Positions 22,231 to 31,921 of a stretch of DNA of 64,000 bases are shown in pieces. The notes beneath the pieces are model-generated. The model ran no database searches and was not told where the DNA came from. It worked only from the letters and a program-made list of their open reading frames with translations. The DNA is taken from contig NC_088653.1 of NCBI RefSeq assembly GCF_964019385.1, positions 12,503,835 to 12,567,834 on the forward strand. Direction: 5' to 3'. Positions within the stretch are counted from its first letter, which is position 1, and every line of letters begins with the position of its first letter. The stretch comes from Sycon ciliatum (taxonomy: Eukaryota; Porifera; Calcarea; Leucosolenida; Sycettidae). Made by a program: the position numbers and the translations under genes.

Positions 22231-22800
22231 TGTATATGTGTGTGGTGGTGGTGGTGGGGGGGGGGGGGGGGCATGCATCTATGTTTGCGTGTGGGTGGGG
22301 GAGTGCATGCGTCTATTATTTTTGTGTGGTGGTGGGGTCATGGGTATTATGTGTGTGTGTGTCTGTGTGTGGGAGGGGGGGGGGGGGGGGGTGCATTGGT
22401 CGATATCGATATGTGTGTGTGTGTGTGGGAGGGGGGGGGGGGTGCATTTGTCGATGTGTGTGTGTGGGGGGGGGGCGGGGGGGGGGGGTGAATTTGTCGA
22501 TATGTTTGTGTGTGTGTGCGGGAGGGGGGGGGTGTGCATTGGTCGATATGTGTGTGTGTGTGTGTGTGTGGGAGGGGGGGGGGGGGGGAGTGCATTGGTC
22601 GATGTGTGTGTGTGGGTGGGTGGGTGTGGGGGGGGGGGGGGTGCATTGGTCGATATCTGTGTGTGTGGAGGGGGGGGGGGGGGTTGCATTGGTCGATATT
22701 ATGTGTGTGTGTGTGTGGGAGGGGGGGGGGGGTGCATTGGTCGATGTGTGTGTGTGTGGGTGGGGGGGGGGGGGGGTTGCATTGGTCGATATCTGTGTGT
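22231..22800. repeat. G-rich minisatellite beta
   Basis: Units of about 40-45 bases with core gtgcattggtcgatat, a TG tract and 9-16 G, sometimes with a GA-rich start (gggagggggg). It has the same plan as alpha but a different core. It occupies the place that minisatellite gamma holds in U2 and U3. Confidence 0.9.
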
Positions 22801-23138
22801 GTGTCAAAGCAGCGTGCTGTACATACTGGTTACCCCAGCAAGTGTAGGGTGTGCATAGGTAACGGTCTTGGCCGCTTTATGCCGATGTACTCCGTGTGGT
22901 GTAGACCAGGTGTGCATTGGTGGTCGATTCACATGGCTTCGCCAGTTGTGTGGATTAGACAGTTATCTGGCGCAAGTCTTGATCTGTCTCATTCAGATCT
23001 TGTTCGCTATCGTTGCTATAAGAGAAAATCTGTGGGTGCACATCCAGTGAATTTGCAGATTTGCGTGCTTCTCTTGCGACGGGGGTATACAATCATGGTA
23101 CATGGTGGGAGGGGGGGGGGGGGGAGGGCATAGGCATA
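22801..23138. other. U1-only spacer
   Basis: Sequence without a counterpart before the first M1 MITE in U2 or U3. It ends with a short G run near 23108. No gene, TIR or RNA is recognised. Confidence 0.5.
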
Positions 23139-23601
23139 CAGTGAGACTGAAACCTGCGTAAGACGACGGCTCAAGACACCTTCAAAACGTAGTGTCTGTT
23201 ACTACAGTCCATTTCAAAACTATAGGCAAAAACCGTTATGCCAGCATCTATACCACACAAAATCTGTGATCGCTTTTTGCATAATGTTTTCCAAATTGAG
23301 CGTTTGTTATCCAATCGTTTAGAAACTATAATTATGAGAGTAATTGTGGAGCGGACCTGAGCAATAATCCGAAAACTATTCTCAAAAAGCTCCAGCCAAA
23401 TTTGAAATATTTCAAAACCCTACGCGTCTATAGTTTTGAAATGGACTGTAGGGATAGCTTTATCCAGGGTCAATTGACTGTAAGTAGCACCCCTTGGTCA
23501 TGGTTGCAGTGGTCTTCTAGGACAGGTGGTCGCCTTATCCGAGTGGTCTTCTCGGACAGGTGGTCGCCTTATCCGAGTGGTCGCCTTGACAGGTTTTACT
23601 G
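23139..23601. mobile_element. MITE family M1, with M2 nested inside
   Basis: Mariner-like small element. It starts CAGTGAGACTGAAACCTG and its other end reads CAGTAAAACCTGTCAAGG on the opposite strand, with TA on both sides. Inside, a 31-base word (gtggtcgccttatccga plus flank) is tandemly doubled. It has no transposase. Element M2 (23205-23448) interrupts it; intact relatives of about 170-180 bases lie in U2 and U3. Confidence 0.85.
23205..23448. mobile_element. MITE M2 nested in M1
   Basis: Inverted ends CAGTCCATTTCAAAACTATAG of 21 bases and TA on both sides (23203-23204, 23449-23450). Length 244 and no coding potential. The M1 copies at 38846 and 52425 show the empty site (gttactaggg or gttactagag), so this is a clean Tc1/mariner-type insertion after the units split. 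Confidence 0.9.
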
Positions 23602-23806
23602 TATGTGTGTTTCTGTGTGAGTGTGGCGGGGGTTAGGCTTAGGGGGTGCACACTGCACAGTCATGTGTGCACTCAACTCCACCTACATGTATAATGAACT
23701 CGCATAATGCGAATTTGGTGAGATATCAAACAGTTGCTCATTTCCCTGTTTATGACGAACCATATCGTGTACTCAGGGTGGCACGTAAAGTAAGTGCATA
23801 CTTGTG
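23602..23806. other. Spacer with a single 31-bp unit
   Basis: Between two M1 copies. Bases about 23759-23789 hold one diverged unit of the repeat that is expanded at 39098-39783 in U2 and 52679-55871 in U3. Confidence 0.75.
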
Positions 23807-24018
23807 CAGTACAACCTGTCAAGGCGACCACTTGGATAAGGCGACCACCTGTCCGAGAAGACCACTCGGATAAGGCGACCACCTGTCCTAGAAGACCACT
23901 GCAACCATGACCAAGAGATGCTATTTCCAGTCAATTTCCCCTGGATAAGGCGACAACCTGGTGACAGAGACCACATTTTGAAGGTCTCTTGAGCGGTCGC
24001 CTTAGACAGCTTTCACTG
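23807..24018. mobile_element. MITE M1
   Basis: It starts CAGTACAACCTGTCAAGGCGACC and ends GACAGCTTTCACTG. TA is kept only on the right. An internal 31-base word is doubled, as in the copy at 23139. Counterparts are 39798-39966 and 55886-56054. Confidence 0.8.
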
Positions 24019-24357
24019 TACTTGTCATGGGCAACATGCCAGTAATGACTTGCTGCTTGTATGTACATTGGTGTGAGTGTATTCTGTTACAACGAACTTC
24101 CGCTATAAAGAACGAATTCTTCTGCACAATGGTGTTCGTTATATCAGGAGGCGAGTGGGAAGTGCTCTGTCAGTTTTTGTGGCATTGCACAAGTACTGTA
24201 GCGAGATTATGCAAAACGACCGATTGAGATGATTGATTTCTGTAACTGACTTCACAGAAGAACAAAGCAAGCAAGACTAGTTTGTATCTACTCGAGTAAT
24301 CCTGGATTTATTCAAAGTCACATATCAGTGAATAATGGCAAGACTAGCGACAAACAG
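24019..24357. other. Conserved intergenic spacer
   Basis: It matches 39967-40301 and 56055-56370. It contains a partial palindromic word (acgaacttccgctataaag against gttcgttatat) that may be a decayed MITE. No gene is seen. Confidence 0.6.
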
Positions 24358-24361
24358 TTAA

Positions 24362-25222
24362 AGGGGAAGTATACCCTAAAATCAAATTTTCACCAGTTGT
24401 AGTCTTCTGGGTGCTGAGTCGAATGGTCTTGGTCCGAGGAAGCTGCGACGCTCCCTTCCTACTTGAATCCCAATCGAACTCGCGCACTTCCACCGAAACT
24501 GGGTGACTGCGCCCTACTAGATGGGGATTTGTATGCAAAATGTCACTAAAAGCGCCATTTCGTTCTTATAAAAGCACGGATGACCGCGATTGGCCCATAT
24601 GTTGTAGTCTTTTGGACGCTGAGTCGACTGGTTTTGGTCCGAAAAGGCTGCGATGCAGCGTTCCTCCTTTATTCCCAATCGAACATGGTTGAACAAGCGG
24701 TCACGTGCTCCTGGGTGCCCAAATCACCTGGTCACCGCGCCAGCAGGCGACAACTTTCACACCAAGGTTCAACTCGAGTTCAACTCGAGTGACAGGACTG
24801 CACCCAAAAAAGGTCAAACAGGCTAGTAAGTTGTACCCTGCAGGCACGGTGACCAGGTGACTGGTGTACGCAGGAGCACGTGACCGCCTGTTCAACCATG
24901 TTCGATTGGGAATAAAGGAGGAACGCTGCATCGCAGCCTTTTCGGACCAAAACCAGTCGACTCAGCGTCCAAAAGACTACAACATATGGGCCAATGGCGG
25001 TCATCCGTGCTTTTATAAGAACGAAATGGCGCTTTTAGTGACATTTTGCATACAAATCCCCATCTCGTAGGGCGCAGTCACCCAGTTTCGGTGGAAGTGC
25101 GCGAGTTCGATTGGGATTCAAGTAGGAAGGGAGCGCCTCAGCTTCCTCGGACCAAGACCATTCGACTCAGCACCCCGAAGACTACAACTGGTGAAAATTT
25201 GATTTTAGGGTATACTTCCCCT
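24362..25222. mobile_element. TTAA-flanked foldback element
   Basis: 861 bases with TTAA on both sides (24358-24361, 25223-25226). Two arms of about 400 bases are inverted copies that look about 95% alike, joined by a short centre near 24770-24810. The ends read AGGGGAAGTATACCC. Each arm holds two diverged direct copies of a word of about 90 bases (gttgtagtctt ... cccaatcgaac). There is no transposase. The matching U2 place (caaacagttaactagcc, about 40297-40313) is empty. The TTAA target recalls piggyBac-type mobilisation, which is inference. Confidence 0.88.
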
Positions 25223-25272
25223 TTAACTAGCCTTGCTTTCCCTTGTTGTGCTGTGTATCACGCGCTCTGCCT

Positions 25273-25612
25273 TGACTGGGTACATACTCCGCCGTGGTGT
25301 TGAGCACTGTCAGCACCGTGACTGGGTACATACTCCGCCGTGGTGTTGAGCACTGTCAGCACCGTGACTGGGTGCATACTCCGCCGTGGTGTTGAGCACT
25401 GTCAGCACCGTGACTGGGTGCATACACCGCCGTGGTGTTGAGCACTGTCAGCACCGTGACTGGGTACATACTCCGCCGTGGTGTTGAGCACTGTCAGCAC
25501 CGTGACTGGGTACATACTCCGCCGTGGTGTTGAGCACTGTCAGCACCGTGACTGGGTACATACTCCGCCGTGGTGTTGAGCACTGTCAGCACCGTGACTG
25601 GGTACATACTCC
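25273..25612. repeat. 46-bp tandem repeat
   Basis: Seven full units and one partial unit of tgactgggtacatactccgc and onward, with only 1-2 base changes between units. U2 has about one unit (near 40348-40395) and U3 none. Confidence 0.93.
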
Positions 25613-27193
25613 CCAGTGTAACTGACTTCACATAGAAAGTCACTTTAATAGCATTAATTTTAGTACTTTCCTAATATCAGGCATAGAGATACGTAGTGTC
25701 CACTTTAGATGTCCCGAGAGGTGAGGTTGTGTCGGTATAAGCAATCTCCACAGTGTCTTACGGACTGTATTCTTATCCATTTAGTGCGCAGGTTCCCTTG
25801 GACCTGTAGTTGCACATTTTGACCTCCTGCTGCAGTTGGTTGGCTGGGGAGGGGGGGGGGGGGGGTGTATCGGTGTCCGGGGCAGTAAGAGGATTGGCTT
25901 CGGTGGTGGTGTTAGCTGGTGCACACGTTGTGTGGTATGTTTCTGTGTGTCCTTGAATCCTGGTTTGACTGTATTGTCCAATGGTCTAGCCAGTATCGTC
26001 TTCGTCATACATCCGCCAACTACCTTCACAGCTGAGACTTTCAGCTCGTGCTTGCCTTGGTTGAGCTCACCTTCCCCTCCTTATGTTACTTCTATAGCTT
26101 AGAACCTTCCAAGTTGGAAGGCTGTTGGAGTGCGCATCCAAGAAGTGCCAGAGCTGATTGGAAGTTAGTTGTAGAACGTCAGTACCGTTGGTCAGTGTCG
26201 TGCAATTTTATCGCATATTAAAGCTGATTACCAAGTACATGAAAACCGGGTTGTGTTTGTGGACATTATATTTTGTACTAAATTATAGCCTGCCTTGCAG
26301 TTCATTGGTCCTTTTTCCTTCCTAAAAACAGTTACTGTATGTTCATGATGCAGACTGCAAGCATAGAGCTGGAGGTGAAAACACACTAACGTGGTCATTA
26401 TCATTTACGTGTAGCCATGTCATGGCCTACACTAGTAGTAGTAGACGCATGCCACGGCGAATAATAGTTAGTGGAAGTAACAGTTGTTGGTGGAGCACAG
26501 CCACAGGAGACAAAATGCGCTTCATTCAAACACTCAGATCACCTATCCACGGCCAAAGGCAAAGCAGACAGCTGTATCGTCTCGGCCGGGGACGCTCCAC
26601 ACGTGACACCATGTACATCACTGCAGTACTGCGATGTACTGCGATGTAGACAACCACTTGCCTTGTGACTTGGGAAGCACAGTCAGTAGAGTAGGCATGC
26701 ACATCATGGTAGGGCGGTACGCAGTTACTGCCAGGACTGGATCCGAGTCACCAAGACCGAGTCCAGGAGGAGACCGAGGCGAGGGCAGATCGAGGCAGCG
26801 AAGTAAAGACAGCTCGACGGCGCGGCCCCCAGAACGGACAGCATGTAGACCAGGTAGACAGACTGCATACACTGACCTGTACATGTAGTACAGTGACAGA
26901 CTCACTCAGTTTCAGTAGTCATTGCCATTGCATTGGTACTACTACTAGTACTAGTACTAGTAGTACTAGTAGTAGCAGTGCGCTGCCAGGACCATGACCA
27001 TTGATGACGACTTGGTAGATCTTCCCAAAATCTACACGTAAAACCCTGCATGCACGGCAGCAGCAGAGGGACAGTCTAGACTATGTGGACAGTCTACAAT
27101 TACCGGTCTACGTCTACCATGGTCTACCACTACCAGGTCTACCAGGTCTACCAAGGCTCAACCGGACCAAACTATGTTACACATACAGTACTA
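25613..27193. other. Conserved upstream block of NLR1
   Basis: It matches 40400-42393 and 56400-58517. It holds a G run at about 25849-25866, short TAG/TAC-type microsatellites at about 26430 and 26938-26970, and a caggtctac word repeated near 27105-27160. Small frames have no domain. Regulatory function is possible but not shown. Confidence 0.6.
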
Positions 27194-27298
27194 CAGTGTT
27201 GGCTGAAATCCGATCCCCCTACTGGCCCTAGCGTCTCGTACGAATCGCTAACGCGGCTAGCGCACCGCTAGGGGGTCGGATTTCAGTTGCCAACACTG
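27194..27298. mobile_element. MITE M3 upstream of NLR1
   Basis: 105 bases with ends CAGTGTTGGC and inverted arms of about 28 bases (ctgaaatccgatcccccta), flanked by TA. It is present at the same place before all three NLR genes, so it predates the duplications. A strong hairpin is expected in RNA or single-stranded DNA. Confidence 0.85.
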
Positions 27299-27580
27299 TA
27301 CAAAAGTACAAGTACAAGCCGTAAAGGTCTGTGACCAAAACATTAGACTCATCATCAAGAGGCAAGACATCGTCTGAAAAGTCATTATTCAGGAAATGAC
27401 TCAAGACGAACAGAGAGCTAGTCGCACATTGCGCATGGCATAGATCTATTATAACGGCGATTCCGTGTTCAGCCTAAACAAAAGTCTTCCCTGGCCCGCA
27501 AACTATTTTGAGTTTGCTGGGCTAGGGGCTTTGCGACTGTCGTGTGCTCGCTGTCTTTCCACTCGATTGACCTCAGTGAA
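27299..27580 (+). promoter_or_regulatory. Proximal upstream region of NLR1
   Basis: About 280 bases conserved before all three genes. U1 reads ctattataacggcg near 27446 (weak TATA-like) where U2 and U3 read ctattctaacggcg. No other core element is convincing; the transcription start is unknown. Confidence 0.35.
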
Positions 27581-30500
27581 ATGGAGGAGAACCAAGGAAA
27601 TATTGCTCCGAGTCGGACATCCAGCCATGGGCTATCTCCCGACGAAGAACCACGGTCGTGTTCCTCTTCCCAGGCTCATCATTACCCTGCCTCGGTGGAT
27701 TGCCAAGCTGATGATCCTGCATCGTCGTGCTCATCGACGCCGCGGACACGCGCAACGCCGGTATCGTTACCCGATGGTGTGAAGAGGTTAGCTGAGATGC
27801 TGAAGAAGCGCTACGTAAGTGCTAAAGTACAGATTGGCAAGGGGATGGGTGTAAAACCGAATAGGCGAGCGCTGGATAAGATCTTTGTGAATGTGGTTGT
27901 GATACCGCGCGAAGAACTGGCTTCGCTGAACGAACAAACTTTCTTCGGTTCCCAAAGCGATGTGCAGAAGTTGAGCCATGTGTTCTCGCGAGTCGCGGAC
28001 AAAGTGCAGCACGTGCAACTGGCCAATATGTTTGACTTTGACGGGGAAGAACTTGATGAAGACGAATCAGTTCGTGTATTGGCTGTTGCATGTGCTGGCG
28101 CTGGCAAGACGACCATATTCTTGTTGAAAGGTCCTATGGACTGGGCAAGGGGTCTGATCTGGCATGAGTTTGACATTGTGGGTGCATTGGCGCTGCGTGA
28201 ACCCAGTGTTCGACACGCAAGTGATATAGTTGAGCTGCTACGCTTGAGGCAGCTTGGCATTGTCGATCCGAAGGAGCAAAATGAAATTGCATCCTACATC
28301 CATGCCAACCCGCGGCGTCTTTGTCTCGTATTTGATGGCTTAGATGAAACGGTTCTTGACGACTGTAGCGATTTTGTGCGTGGCATTATTTGCGGCAAGG
28401 AATTGAAAGGTGTTCGCTTGATTCTTACATCACGCCATTCGAAAGAAGTCATAAAACTGGCTCTCTCATGCCCATTTGACCGTCGCGTAGAAGTGCTGGG
28501 ATTCACCAAGGACAATGTGCACGAATATGTAAACAATGTCCTCCCGTGCGAGCCGGCCAGCAAATTGCTTGAACGCGTCAATTCTGATCCGAGTTTAGCG
28601 GCCATTATGCAAACGCCTTTCTTCACGGAGTCGACCTGCGACGTTTTCCGTACTTATGGCTCTGTTCCTTCGTCACTGTTCGGCATCTTCATGTCTTTGA
28701 TCCTGAGTATCGTTCGACAGAACACTGAGAGTGCGTATCCAGACTGGCCGTCCGTTCCTCGTATCTTGAAGGAGAGGATCCTGGAGTTGGGTCATTTTGC
28801 ATTTCTGATGCTAGTTGGTAAGAAGGTGGTGTTCAGCGACCGTGACCTTGATGAACAGCAGGTGTCGAAGGAAAGTCGCTCACTTGGTCTTCTTGTGGCG
28901 TGCGAGTCACTGTCGTATCCATGCGTTGGTCAATGGCAGTTCAGCCATCTTTCGGTTCAAGAATGCCTTGCTTCCCAGTACATTGCAGCCACTGTTCCGG
29001 ATGCGAGTGACGTTAAATTCCTCGTGAGGCAGGTGGGAGCTTTGACTGGTCACTTGAGCACTTTTTGGTGTCTGCTTGCATCACAACTGGTTGCAGACGC
29101 GAAGGAAGCCTTAATTGCATCGATTCTCACTCAGCCTGTTTCGGACGAGCAGGATATTCGCAAGCTGAAGGCATGTGAAAGTGTGACTCGTTTCTTTCGC
29201 TCTTCCGAGGACGATCTTCTGCTGGTGACAGAGGTTCTGTGTGAACATCTCGACGATTCGGCCGTCCAGAGTCTGGCTGCTTGCGTTCTCACTGATCTAC
29301 TAGCGGACGGTGTGAGTGTGTCTCAGGCTATCGAAGAAGTTCTTCCTCATTCTTTCGCTTCGTCATTGCAGGACTACGTTGGCGCTCTTCTGCGGCTGTG
29401 GCGGCGCAAAGTACCCCGCGCTAGCATCAGAATGCTATCTACCGCCTTGAAACCTATCAATCCCTATGCATCAACCCGCCTTCTTGAGTATTTCCATTCC
29501 AGACCATCCACATCCCTTGACTCCGACCAATTGGCCTTGCACTCGCAAGAAGAGAACTCAGTCATGACTACTTCGTTATCAGATTCAGTTTCGGCTGTGC
29601 ACGAAATTCTCACACCTGTTCGCCGTCAACTGCTGTTACTTGCTTGCCGTGTGTATGCGCAGCCTGGAACGGATACAGGTGACGTGGCCAATGCTACACA
29701 TTCACCCTCGCCTGCTCTAGAGGCAGCCTTCTCACACTATGGCTGCGACTTTAGCAGGTTTTGCCTTTCTTCGGCGGATTGCTACCTTCTATCATCCGTG
29801 ATTTCAGACCATCACAAGTCTATCGGCCGCATCTCCCTTCGCGAGTGCCAGCTAGACGATCGTGCATTTGAGCTACTGGCATTGGGACTTGTTCAGTGTC
29901 GTGGATTATCGGAAGTCGACCTTTCATATAATGCACTAACAAACAATCTAGTGGCACTCATGTGTAACGTGATCCGCGCAAACCATTCAACTTTGGACGT
30001 ACTGAACATACATGATCTGCAGTTGTCCTCATCTGGATACGCACAGTTGGTACCGACAATAGTTAGTTGTCACCGTATCAGCAGGCTGGCCATTGGCCAT
30101 TTTCAGTGCCAGGATATCACCACAAATATTCTCATATGCCTGGTCATCCTGGCGTACTGCAAGCTGCTGCATAACCCCGGTCTGTACTTTCATGTCGGTG
30201 ATGAAGGTCTGTCCATGCTGTACCCCCGCTTGGTGTCACGGCCACGGTTATCACTGCAATTTCAGTTTGCAGGGCTATCATCATCGGGTGTATCAGTGAT
30301 CAGGCGTGTTATCACAGAGAACCATGGACACCTTGCCGCGTTAGTTCTGACTCGTCTGTCCGACATGCTCCTATTCACTCTGGCACCAAGCATAGTGTTG
30401 TGTAAAGCATTGAAAGTGCTGTCAATGCAATCTTGCTCTCTCACTTCCGAATCGCTTCCTGTGCTTGCTGGTATTCTGCTATCATGCCCTCTTCTCGAAA

Positions 30501-30703
30501 CTCTTCGTGTCGGTGACAATACTGTATTCCGCCTTGAGAACGACGAGGAGGGGAGTATGCAGTTTGTCAGAGCTGTACGCAGGAGTGAGAAGTTGAGCAC
30601 ACTTATAATGCCCCCTCGAGAGTTTGTGAATGATCGCCTGGCCGGGCTGATTGCTAGTGTGGCTGCAGAAGTTGAGCATGACCTGTTGATTGTGTACTGT
30701 TGA
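27581..30703 (+). CDS. NACHT-LRR (NLR) receptor, copy 1
   Basis: 1040 residues in one uninterrupted frame from an ATG in good context (gtgaaATGg). Residues 1-70 are Ser/Pro-rich with no death-fold domain; 75-165 resemble the segment that precedes NACHT in animal NLRs. NACHT: P-loop ACAGAGKTT at 170-178 (the usual first Gly is Ala), Walker B LVFDGLDE at 249-256, sensor-1 ILTSRH near 281-286. The winged-helix motif FSHLSVQECLASQYIA surrounds His456. A helical region follows to about 700, then ribonuclease-inhibitor-like LRRs from about 747 to 1030. NLRs are cytosolic ATP-switch sensors of microbes or damage; the ligand is unknown. Without an N-terminal effector domain, an upstream exon or partner protein may signal. 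It is nearly identical to NLR3 before the LRRs. Confidence 0.92.
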   Translation: MEENQGNIAPSRTSSHGLSPDEEPRSCSSSQAHHYPASVDCQADDPASSCSSTPRTRATPVSLPDGVKRLAEMLKKRYVSAKVQIGKGMGVKPNRRALDKIFVNVVVIPREELASLNEQTFFGSQSDVQKLSHVFSRVADKVQHVQLANMFDFDGEELDEDESVRVLAVACAGAGKTTIFLLKGPMDWARGLIWHEFDIVGALALREPSVRHASDIVELLRLRQLGIVDPKEQNEIASYIHANPRRLCLVFDGLDETVLDDCSDFVRGIICGKELKGVRLILTSRHSKEVIKLALSCPFDRRVEVLGFTKDNVHEYVNNVLPCEPASKLLERVNSDPSLAAIMQTPFFTESTCDVFRTYGSVPSSLFGIFMSLILSIVRQNTESAYPDWPSVPRILKERILELGHFAFLMLVGKKVVFSDRDLDEQQVSKESRSLGLLVACESLSYPCVGQWQFSHLSVQECLASQYIAATVPDASDVKFLVRQVGALTGHLSTFWCLLASQLVADAKEALIASILTQPVSDEQDIRKLKACESVTRFFRSSEDDLLLVTEVLCEHLDDSAVQSLAACVLTDLLADGVSVSQAIEEVLPHSFASSLQDYVGALLRLWRRKVPRASIRMLSTALKPINPYASTRLLEYFHSRPSTSLDSDQLALHSQEENSVMTTSLSDSVSAVHEILTPVRRQLLLLACRVYAQPGTDTGDVANATHSPSPALEAAFSHYGCDFSRFCLSSADCYLLSSVISDHHKSIGRISLRECQLDDRAFELLALGLVQCRGLSEVDLSYNALTNNLVALMCNVIRANHSTLDVLNIHDLQLSSSGYAQLVPTIVSCHRISRLAIGHFQCQDITTNILICLVILAYCKLLHNPGLYFHVGDEGLSMLYPRLVSRPRLSLQFQFAGLSSSGVSVIRRVITENHGHLAALVLTRLSDMLLFTLAPSIVLCKALKVLSMQSCSLTSESLPVLAGILLSCPLLETLRVGDNTVFRLENDEEGSMQFVRAVRRSEKLSTLIMPPREFVNDRLAGLIASVAAEVEHDLLIVYC

Positions 30704-30722
30704 TTGTGTACGATATTTGATC

Positions 30723-30808
30723 CCATGCCAGCCCTACCCTACAGTCTGGTGATGTGGAATGTAGACCATGCCAGCCCTACCCTACAGTCTGGTGGTGTGG
30801 AATGTAGG
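30723..30808. repeat. 43-bp tandem repeat after NLR1 (2 units)
   Basis: Two units of ccatgccagccctaccctac and onward, 20 bases after the stop codon. NLR2 has five units and NLR3 four. It probably falls in the 3' untranslated region. Confidence 0.9.
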
Positions 30809-31079
30809 CTGTAGGAGCACACAGACTGCACAGTATGTATATACATGTACATACTATACACTGAATGTACTGCATACACGTACATAGTACAGTATAGATA
30901 ACACATGTTAGTCATCTCTCAGCATGTAGTATTGTCTGCAGTACAGTCATGTAGGTCACCTTGTCCACCATATCTCCTTTGCCCAGGTGGCCTGCATCCC
31001 GTATGACACATTTTGTTTGTTGGCCGAGTCGCTACTTGCGCGCCCATATCTGTGATAGCTACCCAAGCCCCTTATCTTG
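30809..31079. other. Conserved downstream block
   Basis: Rich in tatacatgtacatact-like words that can pair with themselves. It is shared with 46251-46450 and 62206-62403. No gene and no clear AATAAA signal are seen. Confidence 0.5.
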
Positions 31080-31119
31080 CTCTCTCTCTCTCTCTCTCTC
31101 AGTCTCTCTCTCTCTCTCC

Positions 31120-31188
<69 letters not shown>

Positions 31189-31220
31189 CATCTCTCTCTC
31201 TTTCTCTCTTTCTCGCTCAC
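31080..31220. repeat. (CT)n microsatellite
   Basis: Mostly tc repeats with a few interruptions. The Ser/Leu-rich frames here are simple-repeat translations. U2 and U3 counterparts are 46451-46583 and 62405-62565. Confidence 0.95.
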
Positions 31221-31867
31221 TGCCTCTCTATCTATCCATCACCCATGTAGTATTTCGTTTCTCCGTCACCCCTATCCGTTTCCCAAGTACGGGTAGTACT
31301 TATCTTCCCAAACCAACCTCGTCCGACCTTTGTTGTCAGTGTGTAACTATGGCAGTCCCAAATCTTCAACAGTAGACACGGAGTGTATTGAACACATACA
31401 TGTAGAGGTGTTTGTACGCGTATGAGAAGATCAGAAACTATCTACACTAGCAACACACTGAACACCATACCTGGTTGAGTGCGCTTTTTCTTGCTTCTTT
31501 TTTTTTAATTTCCTGCCAATGGCGGACCAATAGGCTTGTAGTGGTTGATTTTTCACTTGAAAATTTAATACATGTCATGACGAGCCGTTTTCATGCCCTC
31601 AAAACTGGTGATTATATTTACGAGACGGTTTTGATTGTCCTCTCATCTCCTGTGTACATCAGCCATGCATAGGAACGGACGGTATTGCCTGCTGATATAT
31701 GTAGCTTGAGTGTTAGTCGGTACAATAGGCTGACTAGAGTACTGGACAACCAAGCCTAGTCTGCTATGTGTATGTGCGTTGGGAGGGGAGGGTGCATGTG
31801 TGTGTGTGGGGGGGGGGGGGGCTGCATGGGTGTATGTATGTGTGTGGGGTGCGGGGGGCAGTGAATG
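31221..31867. other. Conserved spacer before the 15-bp satellite
   Basis: It matches 46584-47246 and 62566-63225. Near 31795-31860 is a short G-rich TG stretch (ctgcatgggtgtatgtatg). No gene is seen. Confidence 0.6.
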
Positions 31868-31921
31868 AAAAATAGGGATTCACTGGCCAGAAAAAGCCTC
31901 TTCAATTAGCTGAGTGGTAGA
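31868..31921. repeat. Dispersed module before the satellite
   Basis: aaaaatagggattcactgg and neighbours, the same as 444-496. The U2 and U3 copies carry tagctcagtgg, which fits a tRNA A-box; U1 has tagctgagtgg. No B box is found. Confidence 0.6.

Noticed and set aside
25836-26905. Small frames in the block upstream of each NLR
   Set aside because: Not conserved as proteins between units (small indels shift frames), no domains; treated as non-coding.
30961-31375. Ser/Leu-rich protein
   Set aside because: A (CT)n microsatellite translation; the same at 46392-46789 and 62316-62771.
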